Assembly (NCBI GenBank): GCA_948467675.1
Contig: CAOKFI010000017.1
Span: 1 to 47,658 of the forward strand
Origin: an uncultured Porphyromonadaceae bacterium
Lineage (GTDB): Bacteria; Bacteroidota; Bacteroidia; Bacteroidales; Muribaculaceae
Length of the DNA stretch: 47,658 nucleotides
Direction of reading: 5' to 3'
The translations under genes were made by a program, and so were the position numbers. This document shows positions 15,776 to 24,614 of the stretch, in pieces; position 1 is the stretch's first letter, and each line of letters starts with the position of its first letter. The notes under the pieces are model-generated. The model had not been told where the DNA came from and did not search any database. It worked only from the letters and a program-made list of their open reading frames with translations.

Positions 15776-17245
15776 TTATTGTACAAGAGCGGAAGCCATT
15801 CCGGCAGCGGCACGGCGGCCATCGCCCATGGCGAGTATCACGGTAGCTCCGCCACGTACGATATCGCCTCCGGCATAGAGATCCGGCATTGATGAACGCA
15901 TACTCTCCTCGCTTACTACGATCGTGCCGCGTCGCGACACCTCAAGGCCTTCGATAGAACTTGGTATCAGTGGATTAGGCGACACACCCACACTGACAAT
16001 TACCATATCGACCTCTATCTCGTCTATGGCTCCTTCTATCGGAACCGGTGAACGGCGGCCGCTTTCGTCCGGTTCGCCAAGTTCCATGCGCTGAAGACGC
16101 ATAGCCCTTACACGACCTTGGTCATCTGCCAGATATTCCACAGGATTGTTGAGTGTCAGAAACTCCACACCCTCTTCCTTGGCATGTTTCACCTCTTCGA
16201 CACGCGCGGGCATCTCCTCCTCGCTTCGACGATACACGATCATCGCGCGATCCGCCCCCATGCGTCGGGCTGTGCGCACTGAGTCCATAGCGGTATTGCC
16301 GCCGCCGATCACAGCCACACGCTTGCCGCGGAGCACCGGAGTATCCCAACCTTCGCGGCCGGCACCCATCAGATTGACACGTGTCAGATATTCATTGCTC
16401 GACAGCACACCTATAAAGTTTTCTCCGGGAATACCCATGAAGCGGGGCAGGCCGGCACCTGACGCCACGAAAACACCCTTGTAGCCAAGAGTATGGAGAT
16501 CTTCGTAGCTCAGAGTCTTGCCTACGATACAATTGCGCACAAACTCTACTCCCAGAGCCTTCAGTCCGTCGATCTCCACGTCGACAACAGCATTGGGCAG
16601 GCGGAATTCAGGTATGCCGTATTTAAGCACACCGCCGATCTCGTGCAACGCCTCATATACCGTGACCGCGAAACCGCGTTTTGCCATATCGCCGGCAAAC
16701 GAAAGACCGGCGGGTCCCGAACCGACCACAGCCACCTTTATGCCATTGGCCGGAGCCTTGACCGGAACCGCATGATTGCCCGAAAGACGCTCCCTGTCGG
16801 CAGCAAACCGTTCGAGGTATCCGATAGCCACCGGCTGTTTCTTCATCTTGTGGTAGATACAGCGCGATTCACACTGCTTTTCCTGCGGACATACACGTCC
16901 GCATACCGCCGGAAGAGCACTCGTCTCTTTGAGCACGGATGCTGCCTGGGAAAAATCGCCACGCTCTATATTCTTTATGAATCCGGGGATATTTATACCC
17001 ACAGGACATCCGGTGGTACATTGAGGATCAGGACAGTCGAGACAACGTCTCGCTTCAATTACAGCCTGCTCCTCACTGAGACCCTGGTTCACCTCTTCGG
17101 AACATGTAGTCACACGGTATGCGGCATCGAGTTCCGGCATTTTGACACGCGGGATCGCAGTGCGTTCCTTAGCCGAATGGCTCTGGCGCAGCTCTTCACG
17201 CCATGCCGCATCACGCGGCGCTATGGTATTGTCTGATATACTCAT
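15776..17245 (-). CDS. nfnB: NfnB: large subunit of NADH-dependent ferredoxin:NADP oxidoreductase (glutamate synthase small-subunit fold)
   Basis: A 489-residue protein. The N-terminal Fe-S domain has two Cys groups (68, 71, 76, 80 and 115, 119, 125, 129) for two [4Fe-4S] clusters. It is followed by FAD- and NADPH-binding Rossmann folds with GSGPAG (175-180) and GGGNTAMDSVRTARRMGA. By sequence alone it would be called GltD, but no glutamate synthase large subunit is present, and the partner 13 bp upstream is an NfnA-like subunit, so an electron-bifurcating transhydrogenase is the better call. NfnAB couples NADH, NADPH and ferredoxin pools in anaerobes. Confidence 0.88.
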   Translation of the reverse strand: MSISDNTIAPRDAAWREELRQSHSAKERTAIPRVKMPELDAAYRVTTCSEEVNQGLSEEQAVIEARRCLDCPDPQCTTGCPVGINIPGFIKNIERGDFSQAASVLKETSALPAVCGRVCPQEKQCESRCIYHKMKKQPVAIGYLERFAADRERLSGNHAVPVKAPANGIKVAVVGSGPAGLSFAGDMAKRGFAVTVYEALHEIGGVLKYGIPEFRLPNAVVDVEIDGLKALGVEFVRNCIVGKTLSYEDLHTLGYKGVFVASGAGLPRFMGIPGENFIGVLSSNEYLTRVNLMGAGREGWDTPVLRGKRVAVIGGGNTAMDSVRTARRMGADRAMIVYRRSEEEMPARVEEVKHAKEEGVEFLTLNNPVEYLADDQGRVRAMRLQRMELGEPDESGRRSPVPIEGAIDEIEVDMVIVSVGVSPNPLIPSSIEGLEVSRRGTIVVSEESMRSSMPDLYAGGDIVRGGATVILAMGDGRRAAAGMASALVQ

Positions 17246-17258
17246 TGCAATCGATCTT

Positions 17259-18044
17259 TTAATTATTGTATGAACGCAAACGCATCATCATTTCGTCGAA
17301 ATCGACCTGATGCGCGTCGAACTCCGGACCATCCACACATACAAAGCGGGTCTTTCCGCCAACCGTGATGCGGCATGCGCCGCACATACCGGTGCCGTCG
17401 ACCATGATAGTATTGAGTGAAGCCATAGTCGGAACTTTGTATTTGGCAGTCAGGAGCGACACGAATTTCATCATTATGGCCGGTCCGATAGTGACTACCA
17501 TATCGACCTGTTCACGCTGTATCACATCTTCCACTCCATTGGTCACCAGTCCTTGACGGCCATACGATCCGTCGTCGGTCATTATTATGACCTCATCGCT
17601 CCACGGACGCACCTGATCCTCAAGTATAATCAGATCTTTTGTGCGGGCGGCAAGCACGGTTATCACACGGTTGCCTGCCGCTTTCATAGCCTTTATGATC
17701 GGCAGCAGAGGAGCCACTCCAACACCGCCTCCGCAACATACCACGGTTCCGAATTTGGATATATGGGTCGGTTGGCCGAGCGGTCCTACTACATCGGCAA
17801 GATACTCGCCGGGTTCTTTGGCACATATCTTCTGCGTCGATAGGCCTATGGCCTGAATTACCAGTGTAATAGTGCCGCGCTCGGTATCAGCGTCAGCAAT
17901 AGTCAGCGGTATACGCTCGCCATGTTCGTCGCAGATCACTATCACGAAATGGCCGGGCTTGCGGGCTTTGGCTATCATCGGCGCCTCCACCACAAGTTTT
18001 ACCACCTTTTCGGAGAAATGCTCCTTCTCAAGAATCTTGTTCAT
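17259..18044 (-). CDS. nfnA: NfnA: FAD/[2Fe-2S] small subunit of NADH-dependent ferredoxin:NADP oxidoreductase
   Basis: A 261-residue ferredoxin-reductase-like protein. The FAD domain contains KPGHFVIVICDEHGERIPLTIAD. The NAD-binding part has VVCCGGGVGVAPLLPIIKAMK (101-121). The C-terminal [2Fe-2S] site uses Cys221, Cys224 and Cys236 (DGTGMCGACRITVGGKTRFVC). The closest alternative, the dihydroorotate dehydrogenase electron-transfer subunit PyrK, is unlikely because the partner gene is NfnB-like. It is the first gene of the two-gene nfnAB operon; the leader is about 70 nt. Confidence 0.88.
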   Translation of the reverse strand: MNKILEKEHFSEKVVKLVVEAPMIAKARKPGHFVIVICDEHGERIPLTIADADTERGTITLVIQAIGLSTQKICAKEPGEYLADVVGPLGQPTHISKFGTVVCCGGGVGVAPLLPIIKAMKAAGNRVITVLAARTKDLIILEDQVRPWSDEVIIMTDDGSYGRQGLVTNGVEDVIQREQVDMVVTIGPAIMMKFVSLLTAKYKVPTMASLNTIMVDGTGMCGACRITVGGKTRFVCVDGPEFDAHQVDFDEMMMRLRSYNN

Positions 18045-18117
18045 TTATAGATGTTATGTTTGTGTTCTATGCCGGGCAATGCGTTCAGCCATTGGCAAAA
18101 ACGGCACATGCGGTTGA

Positions 18118-18125
18118 CAAAGGTA
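18118..18125 (-). promoter_or_regulatory. -7 element of the nfnAB promoter
   Basis: Minus-strand TACCTTTG, an exact TAnnTTTG, 74 nt before the nfnA ATG. No TTTG at the right distance upstream. Confidence 0.5.
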
Positions 18126-18305
18126 GTCAAATCCATCGGTTTAAGCTACATTTTTCACACCAACTTCAAAAAAACATGACAAAGATGCAGATCAGCCCTC
18201 GACCTTAAATGTTAAAATATGGTTATTTTAATGATTGTTGGATGACAGAGCCGCAACAATTGGCTATTTTCGTGTATTATTACCCAAACATCTACCACTG
18301 TTAGT

Positions 18306-19841
18306 ATGAAACTGCAACATATAGCCCTGTCAGCTTTGGCTCTTATGGCTTCGGCATGGCCGATGGCCGACATTAAAGCCGAAAAACTGGTATTGCTCCA
18401 CACCAACGATACCCATTCTCATATCGATCCTGTCGACGGATCGGATATGGGTGGCATTCTGCGACGGAAGGTTCTTATAGACAGCGTGCGTGCCGCCGAA
18501 CCCAACGTATTGCTGATCGACGCCGGCGATATCGTACAGGGAACGCTGTATTTCCACCTCTATAAAGGCGAAGTGGAGCAGCGCCTGATGAACGAACTCG
18601 GCTACGACATGCAGATTATGGGCAACCACGAATTCGACAACGGTATCGACGCTCTGGCAGATATATACGCCACAGCCACACCGGAACTCCTGTCGACCAA
18701 CTATGACCTGACAGAAACACCGCTCGACACTCTGTTCCACACCTATACCATACGCTGTTTCGGTGACAGAAAAATCGGATTCTTCGCGCTGAACCTCAAT
18801 CCTCAAGGCATGATAGCCGACGGCAATGCACGCGGTATCAAAGTACTTGACTGGCGCACCGCTGCCAATGCAACTGCCTGGCACCTCAAACACAATGAAA
18901 AAGTCGACGCGGTAGTGGCAATAACCCATGTAGGTTACGACCGGGCTCCTGCCGACACCCTGTTTGTCGACCGCGACATAGCAGCCGGAACATCCGATAT
19001 CGACATCATAATCGGCGGCCACAGTCATACGCTGATAAATCCTGATGACCCAAAGTCGCCGGTATGGCGCGTAGCCAATGCCAACGGCGATTCTGTACTG
19101 ATAGCACAGGCCGGACGATATGGCACATATCTCGGCGAAGTGACCATCGATCTCGACGATATGACAGCAACCTCGCGGGTCATTCCGGTCGACAGTCGGC
19201 TCGACAGCCGCACTGATCCGGCATTGGCCGAAATAATACGCCCATACCGCGAGGGGGTCGAATCGCTATATTCCACCTGGATCACAAAGGCTTCCCGCAA
19301 TCTGTCAAACAAAGAGCCTGGGCTGCTGAATTTCGCTGCCGATTTTGTCCTTGACCGCGGGCGTCAGCTGGCCGATGGTGTACAGCTCGCCATAGTCAAC
19401 AAAGGCGGTATACGGCGCTCCCTGTCGAAAGGAAAAATTTCGGAAGGAGAACTCATCGATATGATGCCGTTCGCCAACCGGACCACGGTAATCGATATAC
19501 TCGGATCAGACCTGACCGAAGCCCTCGACATCATGGCCATGCGTGGCGGCGACGGTGTCAGCGACGGTGTCGAGGCCACATTCGATCCGTCAACCGGACG
19601 CTGCACATCGATAACCATCGACGGCAAACCGGTTGATCCCGACGCCACATACCGGATCGCCACAATCGACTATCTGGCAAACGGCGGCGATTATATGTCT
19701 CCGTTGACCCGTGGCACTAAAATAGCTGAAAGTTCATCTATGCTCTACGACGATCTGATACGATACCTCCGCGACGGCAAGATGAAAAACAAAAGCATAA
19801 ACCCGAGTCCTGTAGCGCGTATGAAGCCTATAGCTGAATAA
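18306..19841 (+). CDS. Periplasmic 5'-nucleotidase / metallophosphatase, UshA-like
   Basis: A 511-residue protein with a signal peptide (1-25). The metallophosphatase motifs appear in order: LLHTNDTHSHID, DAGDIVQGT, MGNHEFDNG, ITHVGYDRA and GGHSHT. The C-terminal 5'-nucleotidase substrate domain starts near residue 300 and includes AIVNKGGIRRS, GELIDMMPFAN and the Tyr/Asp region near the end. Family members release phosphate from nucleotides outside the cytoplasm. A weak box TATTTTCG at 18265-18272 may be its promoter. The GH3/beta-lactamase gene begins 33 bp after its stop in the same direction, so the two may form a scavenging operon. Confidence 0.92.
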   Translation: MKLQHIALSALALMASAWPMADIKAEKLVLLHTNDTHSHIDPVDGSDMGGILRRKVLIDSVRAAEPNVLLIDAGDIVQGTLYFHLYKGEVEQRLMNELGYDMQIMGNHEFDNGIDALADIYATATPELLSTNYDLTETPLDTLFHTYTIRCFGDRKIGFFALNLNPQGMIADGNARGIKVLDWRTAANATAWHLKHNEKVDAVVAITHVGYDRAPADTLFVDRDIAAGTSDIDIIIGGHSHTLINPDDPKSPVWRVANANGDSVLIAQAGRYGTYLGEVTIDLDDMTATSRVIPVDSRLDSRTDPALAEIIRPYREGVESLYSTWITKASRNLSNKEPGLLNFAADFVLDRGRQLADGVQLAIVNKGGIRRSLSKGKISEGELIDMMPFANRTTVIDILGSDLTEALDIMAMRGGDGVSDGVEATFDPSTGRCTSITIDGKPVDPDATYRIATIDYLANGGDYMSPLTRGTKIAESSSMLYDDLIRYLRDGKMKNKSINPSPVARMKPIAE

Positions 19842-19874
19842 TCCTGAAAATCAATCGATATACACAAGATCCTG

Positions 19875-22800
19875 ATGCGACGTCCTTTGCTCATTCTCGC
19901 CGGAGCCGCACTGGCGCTATACGCCTGCGGCAGCCGGTCTCACTCCCAGTCTGATTCCGTTGACTCCACATCGCGGCAGCTGCCGCCACCGCCTACTCTC
20001 ACGGAACTCACACGGCAACAGGCATGTTCATTATGGGTCGATTCGGTCTACGCCACTCTTTCCGACCGGGAGCGGGTGGCTCAGCTGTTCATTCCGGTTG
20101 TCGATCCGAAGGATGGCGATGCCTCTCGTGCTGTAATACGCAACCTTGTGCAACGCAACGGTGTGGGCGGATTGCTGTTCAGCGCCGGAACGCTCGCGCA
20201 GCATTCCGACATGATTGCCTATGCGCAGTCTGTGGCCAAAGTGCCGCTGCTTATCACTCTCGACGGCGAATGGGGACTCAGTATGCGTATAGAAGGAACT
20301 CCGCGTTTTCCATACAACATAGGTCTCGGTGCCATACGCAATGACTCCCTGTTGCGCGACTATGGACGCGAAGTGGCACGCGAATGCCGTGCTGCCGGCA
20401 TTCAGGTCGATTTCGCTCCGGTGCTCGACGTAAACACCAACCCGTCCAATCCCGTGATCGGATATCGTTCATTCGGCGAAGATCCCGCACGGGTCGCCGC
20501 TGCCGGATGCGCATACTCACTCGGCATGGAAGAATCCGGAGTCATGTCCGTAGCCAAACATTTCCCCGGACACGGCGACACGTCTGTCGACAGCCATAAA
20601 GCGCTGCCTACGGTCGACCACGACCGCGCCCGTCTCGACAGCATCGACATAGCGCCGTTCGCATCCTACATCCGCTTCGGGATGAGCGGAGTCATGGTCG
20701 GGCACCTTGCCGTTCCGGCACTCGACTCCACCATGACACCGGCATCGTTGTCCCGGCCAGTGGTCACCGGACTCCTCCGCGACAGCCTCGGATTCCAGGG
20801 GCTTATATTTACCGACGCGCTGGCCATGAAAGGCGCTCACTCCAGAGAAAACAACTGCATCCGCGCGCTCAGAGCCGGAGCCGACGTCCTGCTGTCATCA
20901 TCCTCGCCGGCCACCGATATCGACGCAGTGCTCCGCGCCGTCGCCGACAGATCCATTTCCATGTCCGACATCGAAAGCCGATGCCGCAGGATATTGGCTT
21001 ACAAATGGGTACTTGACATCGACACAGCATTTGCCGCTCCCGATACCGCTGCTCTCGCCTCTATCATCAATTCGCCCGAGGCCGACGCTCTCGACCGGCG
21101 CCTCTCTGCAGCTATGATCACCGTAGTGCGCAACGATGCCCGACTTCTCCCCGTCCGTGATCTTGACACAACATCCATTGCCATAGTCAATATCGGCGAC
21201 AGAAGCCACAACACATTCAGCGACTACTGCCTCAAATATGCCTATGCCGATCTGTACAGCTCCACTGGCGGAACCTTCTCTAATCACGAGCTGAATGAGA
21301 TATTGTCACACGATATAGTCATAATAGGCCTGTATTCCGACCACACATGGGCGCGCGAAGTCATGGCACAGTTTGCCGCAGCAAAAAATGCCGTTCCCCT
21401 GTTCTTCATGAATCCGTACAAGATGGCTAAATTCCGGTCATCTATAAGCGGCATACCCACTCTGGCCATAGCATACGACAACACCCGCTATCTGCAGGAG
21501 TACGCAGCCCAGGGACTGTTCGGCGGCATCCCCGTCGACGGCCGTCTGCCGGTCAATCTTCCGGGAGTAGCCCCGCTCGGCGCCGGTGTCGAATTGCCAA
21601 AAACGCGACTCGGCTTCGCCACTCCGGTCATGTGTGGCATGAGCGACAGTCTCGGCATACGCATCGACTCTATAATAGCCGTAGGACTCAAGGAAAAAGC
21701 ATTTCCCGGATGTCAGGTGCTCGTAGCCAAGGATGGCGATGTGGTATGGGACCGGAGCTACGGCCATCTCAGTGCCGCATCCGGCATTCCGGTAAGCTCC
21801 GCATCTGTCTATGATCTCGCATCCGTATCGAAAGCCACCGGCACGCTGCCCGGCATCATGAAAGCGTTCGATATGGGACTGTTCACACTCGACGATCCCG
21901 CCTCTGAGTTCATTCCCGGACTGAGAGGCACTGACAAGGTCGACATCACTGTCCGCGATCTGCTTTATCACGAAAGCGGCGTTGCAGCGGCACTATCCAT
22001 GAACGACATCATGATGGATCCCGACAGCTATACCGGACAGCTGATGACCCGCCGCCCAGACAGCCAGCACAGTATCAGAATCCAGAAAAAGCTCTACGGA
22101 CACAGCCGTGCCCGCATTCGCCGCGACATCACGGCACCGCACCGTTCCGACAGGTTTCCCATCGAAGCCGCCCAGGGCATTTTCGTCGGACAGGAGACCT
22201 TCGACACCATCATGAACCGCATCTACCAGTCGAAACTGCGTCCTAATAAACACTACAATTACAGTTGCCTCAACTTCGCACTCCTGATGGACATGGAACA
22301 GCGTCTCACCGGCATAGCCCACGACCGTTTTGTCCGCGACAGCATCTTCGCTCCATTAGGCGCATACCGCACAGGCTATCGTCCGCGATCCTTCAGCAAA
22401 GTATCCGATATAGCTCCTACCGAAAAAGATCCGTTCGTACGCAAACAGACCATCCACGGTTACGTCCACGACGAGATGGCCGCCATGAGCGGAGGAGTCC
22501 AGGGCAATGCCGGACTGTTTTCAAACGCTGAGGATCTGGCCAAACTATGCCAGATGTGGCTCAACGGAGGATCCTATGGCGGACGGCAGATATTATCAGG
22601 CGAGACCGTCAAACTATTCACCACATCCAAAAGCCCGACATGCCGCCGAGGCCTCGGATTCGACAAGCCCGACACCGACAAACCCGACTCGTCGCCAACA
22701 GCAGCCGAAGCCTCTCCGGCCACATACGGACATCTCGGATTCACAGGCACCTGTTTCTGGGTCGACCCCGACAACCGGCTCATCTATATTTTCCTGTGCA

Positions 22801-22889
22801 ACCGCGTCAACCCCACACGCGACAACCCAGCATTCTCCAGCCTCAATATCAGGCCGGCACTACTCTCCGCCATATACCGCAGCCTCTGA
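19875..22889 (+). CDS. Lipoprotein fusion: GH3 beta-N-acetylhexosaminidase + beta-lactamase-type serine hydrolase
   Basis: A 1004-residue lipoprotein (lipobox LYAC, Cys18). The GH3 domain (about 60-400) has the NagZ-type catalytic dyad motif KHFPGHGDTSVDSH at 228-241 and the probable nucleophile Asp314 in FTDALAMKGA. A second GH3 region follows (about 430-575). The C-terminal class C beta-lactamase/PBP4-like domain (about 590-1004) has SVSK at 650-653 with Ser650 as nucleophile, YSCLN at 796-800 in the place of the Tyr motif, and a GHLGFTGT box near the end. Known relatives are Bacteroidota fusions probably acting on peptidoglycan fragments: GlcNAc removal plus a peptidase or esterase. True antibiotic resistance is not implied. 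Confidence 0.9.
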   Translation: MRRPLLILAGAALALYACGSRSHSQSDSVDSTSRQLPPPPTLTELTRQQACSLWVDSVYATLSDRERVAQLFIPVVDPKDGDASRAVIRNLVQRNGVGGLLFSAGTLAQHSDMIAYAQSVAKVPLLITLDGEWGLSMRIEGTPRFPYNIGLGAIRNDSLLRDYGREVARECRAAGIQVDFAPVLDVNTNPSNPVIGYRSFGEDPARVAAAGCAYSLGMEESGVMSVAKHFPGHGDTSVDSHKALPTVDHDRARLDSIDIAPFASYIRFGMSGVMVGHLAVPALDSTMTPASLSRPVVTGLLRDSLGFQGLIFTDALAMKGAHSRENNCIRALRAGADVLLSSSSPATDIDAVLRAVADRSISMSDIESRCRRILAYKWVLDIDTAFAAPDTAALASIINSPEADALDRRLSAAMITVVRNDARLLPVRDLDTTSIAIVNIGDRSHNTFSDYCLKYAYADLYSSTGGTFSNHELNEILSHDIVIIGLYSDHTWAREVMAQFAAAKNAVPLFFMNPYKMAKFRSSISGIPTLAIAYDNTRYLQEYAAQGLFGGIPVDGRLPVNLPGVAPLGAGVELPKTRLGFATPVMCGMSDSLGIRIDSIIAVGLKEKAFPGCQVLVAKDGDVVWDRSYGHLSAASGIPVSSASVYDLASVSKATGTLPGIMKAFDMGLFTLDDPASEFIPGLRGTDKVDITVRDLLYHESGVAAALSMNDIMMDPDSYTGQLMTRRPDSQHSIRIQKKLYGHSRARIRRDITAPHRSDRFPIEAAQGIFVGQETFDTIMNRIYQSKLRPNKHYNYSCLNFALLMDMEQRLTGIAHDRFVRDSIFAPLGAYRTGYRPRSFSKVSDIAPTEKDPFVRKQTIHGYVHDEMAAMSGGVQGNAGLFSNAEDLAKLCQMWLNGGSYGGRQILSGETVKLFTTSKSPTCRRGLGFDKPDTDKPDSSPTAAEASPATYGHLGFTGTCFWVDPDNRLIYIFLCNRVNPTRDNPAFSSLNIRPALLSAIYRSL

Positions 22890-22934
22890 TCCGGGATCTA
22901 CCTCATTCCGGCCGGCATAAGTGTGGCGCACACC

Positions 22935-23132
22935 GTGCCCCTACTCATACCACCGGATGCTAATAGCCGCGGGTCGGAGACCCAGCAGGTTGTGAAACCC
23001 CATGCAGCCATGCATGGGGGGAGCCAGTGCCCTTACTCATACCACCGGAATGCTAATAGCCGCGGGTCGGAGACCCCGCAGGTTGTGAAACCCCATGCAG
23101 CCATGCATGGGGAGAGCTAGTGTCCCTACTCA
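22935..23132 (+). repeat. 93-bp tandem direct repeat (two full copies, start of a third)
   Basis: The copies start at 22,935, 23,027 and 23,120. Each full copy contains a GGGTC-GGA-GACCC hairpin (22,971-22,983 and 23,064-23,076) and a 9-bp palindrome CCCCATGCA / TGCATGGGG around the loop GCCA (22,998-23,019 and 23,091-23,112). The copies differ by a one-base indel and a few substitutions. The third copy diverges after about 13 nt. Confidence 0.9.
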
Positions 23133-23135
23133 CAA

Positions 23136-23196
23136 GCGCGTCGGAGATGCGCAGTAAACCATTCACACCCCGCCAAAAGAAGTCGTCGGAGATGAC
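23136..23196 (+). repeat. Two further GGA-loop hairpins
   Basis: GCGCGTC-GGA-GATGCGC at 23,136-23,152 and GTCGTC-GGA-GATGAC at 23,182-23,196. Both have the same GGA loop as the tandem copies but different stem sequences, each with one G-T pair that would be a G-U wobble in RNA. Confidence 0.8.
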
Positions 23197-23228
23197 ATGC
23201 TGCGCCTCACCCCATAATTGCCTGAAGG

Positions 23229-23279
23229 TGTCCGTCCGAAACTGTCCGCCACACGTGTTTAGGTGTCCGATATCGGACA
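23229..23279. promoter_or_regulatory. Candidate enhancer (UAS) for the sigma-54 activator
   Basis: A perfect 16-bp palindrome TGTCCGATATCGGACA at 23,264-23,279. Two more TGTCCG half-sites lie at 23,229-23,234 and 23,243-23,248. They lie about 45-95 bp upstream of the sigma-54 promoter, where an NtrC-type dimer would bind and loop to the polymerase. The only such activator in the window is encoded at 32,050 in the same operon. Confidence 0.55.
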
Positions 23280-23323
23280 TTGCACTGCGGGCAATATCGC
23301 TGATTTACTGATAATTGCACTTT

Positions 23324-23339
23324 TGGCACAGTATATGCA
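23324..23339 (+). promoter_or_regulatory. Sigma-54 (RpoN) promoter of the export operon
   Basis: TGGCAC-AGTAT-ATGCA. The invariant GG (23,325-23,326) and GC (23,337-23,338) are 10 nt apart as required for -24/-12 promoters; only one base of the -12 box departs from TTGCA. The transcript would start near 23,350, 17 nt before the ATG at 23,367. No TAnnTTTG box is seen in this gap. Confidence 0.75.
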
Positions 23340-23366
23340 AGTCCATTGGCAAACGTAATTCATCCA

Positions 23367-24614
23367 ATGGACAGAGAAATACCAAAAGAAGTGCGCCAGA
23401 AAGAACGTCGGCGCCGTTTCATCAAGATCGGACTCATCGGAGGCACTGTCATAGTGCTGCTTGCCGGACTGTTTTCAGTCATGCGCACATCGGTAAAACT
23501 TTCCGACCTCCGCATTGCCACAATCGACACCGGCACCATCGAGACATCGGTGACCTCATCCGGAAAAGTCGTACCGGCTTTCGAGGAAATTATCAACTCG
23601 CCTATCAACACCCGCATAGTCGAGGTATACCGCAAAGCCGGTGATCTCGTCGAGGAAGGTACGCCACTGTTGCGTCTCGATCTGCTAACAGCCCAAAACG
23701 ACTACGACAAACTCCTCGACGAAGCGCAGATGAAACGTCACCAGCTCGAGCAGCTACGGCTCAACAACATCACATATCTCAAAAACCTCGAGATGCAGGT
23801 CAAGGTCAAAGAGATGGCGGTTAACCGGCTCGCCGTGGAACTGCGCAACGAACAGTACCTCGACAGTCTCGGATCCGGCACCGGCGACAATGTGCGTCAG
23901 GCTCGGTTCGCCTACGATACCGGATGCCTCGAACTAGAGCAGCTGCGGCAGCAGTATGCCAACGAGACCGAAGTAAAGCGTGCCGACATGCAGGTCAAGG
24001 AACTCGAACTCAGCATATTCTCCAAAAACATGGAGGAGATGCGGCGCACCCTCGACGACGCACAGATCCGCTCTCCGCGCAAAGCCGTGCTTACCTTTAT
24101 CGACAACCAGATAGGCGCACAGGTCGCACAAGGCTCCCAGGTAGCCATCATTTCCGACCTCAGCCACTTCAAGGTCGACTGCGAGATAGCCGACTCCTAT
24201 GGCGACCGCGTACGCGTCGGAGCCCGTGCAGTAGTGAAAGTCGGCACCGACACCCTCTCAGGCATGATCAGTAACGTCACTCCCATGTCGCGCAACGGAG
24301 TGATTGCATTCTCCGTCCAGCTCAACGACGACGCGAATCCCCGCTTGCGTTCCGGACTGAAGACCGACGTCTACGTGATGTCAAACGTAATGGACGACGT
24401 GATGCGCATTCCTAACGCATCATACTACACCGGTCCCGGATCTTACGAACTCTGGGTACAGACCTCCGACAACGAACTCACACGCCGCAACGTCCGCCTC
24501 GGCCAGAGCAACTATCAGTACGTGGAAGTCATCGACGGACTTAAACCCGGCGACCGCGTGGTCACTTCCGATATGAGCCAGTTCAAAACCAACAAAACCC
24601 TTAAACTGAAATGA
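23367..24614 (+). CDS. HlyD/MacA-type periplasmic adaptor of an ABC exporter
   Basis: A 415-residue membrane-fusion protein. It has one N-terminal membrane helix (about 18-38), a lipoyl-like first half (SSGKVVPAFEEIINSPINTRIVEVYRKAGDLVEEGTPLLRLD), a long coiled-coil hairpin (about 100-230), then the second lipoyl half, beta-barrel and membrane-proximal domains. Such adaptors join an inner-membrane transporter to a TolC channel. I chose the ATG at 23,367 (MDREIPKEV) because the longer open frame would begin with TTG at 23,346, before the predicted transcript start. Its stop overlaps the next start by 4 nt (ATGA). Confidence 0.92.
   Translation: MDREIPKEVRQKERRRRFIKIGLIGGTVIVLLAGLFSVMRTSVKLSDLRIATIDTGTIETSVTSSGKVVPAFEEIINSPINTRIVEVYRKAGDLVEEGTPLLRLDLLTAQNDYDKLLDEAQMKRHQLEQLRLNNITYLKNLEMQVKVKEMAVNRLAVELRNEQYLDSLGSGTGDNVRQARFAYDTGCLELEQLRQQYANETEVKRADMQVKELELSIFSKNMEEMRRTLDDAQIRSPRKAVLTFIDNQIGAQVAQGSQVAIISDLSHFKVDCEIADSYGDRVRVGARAVVKVGTDTLSGMISNVTPMSRNGVIAFSVQLNDDANPRLRSGLKTDVYVMSNVMDDVMRIPNASYYTGPGSYELWVQTSDNELTRRNVRLGQSNYQYVEVIDGLKPGDRVVTSDMSQFKTNKTLKLK

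Larger units (their letters stand above)
22890..23366. other. Intergenic region: hairpin repeats, then the sigma-54 control region
   Basis: No supportable gene. 22,935-23,196 holds two and a part copies of a 93-bp direct repeat with hairpin motifs; 23,229-23,339 holds TGTCCG sites and a sigma-54 promoter. The short open frames here change frame between repeat copies, so they are unlikely to be real. Confidence 0.8.

Noticed and set aside
15776..17245. GltD, glutamate synthase small subunit
   Set aside because: The fold matches, but no large subunit is nearby and the adjacent NfnA-like gene makes NfnB the better call.
19875..22889. Beta-lactam resistance determinant
   Set aside because: The serine-hydrolase domain is fused to a GH3 hexosaminidase in a lipoprotein, a known wall-fragment enzyme layout; nothing supports antibiotic hydrolysis.
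22935..23196. CRISPR array
   Set aside because: Only two to three copies, the period sequence is nearly all repeat with no variable spacers, and no cas gene is present.
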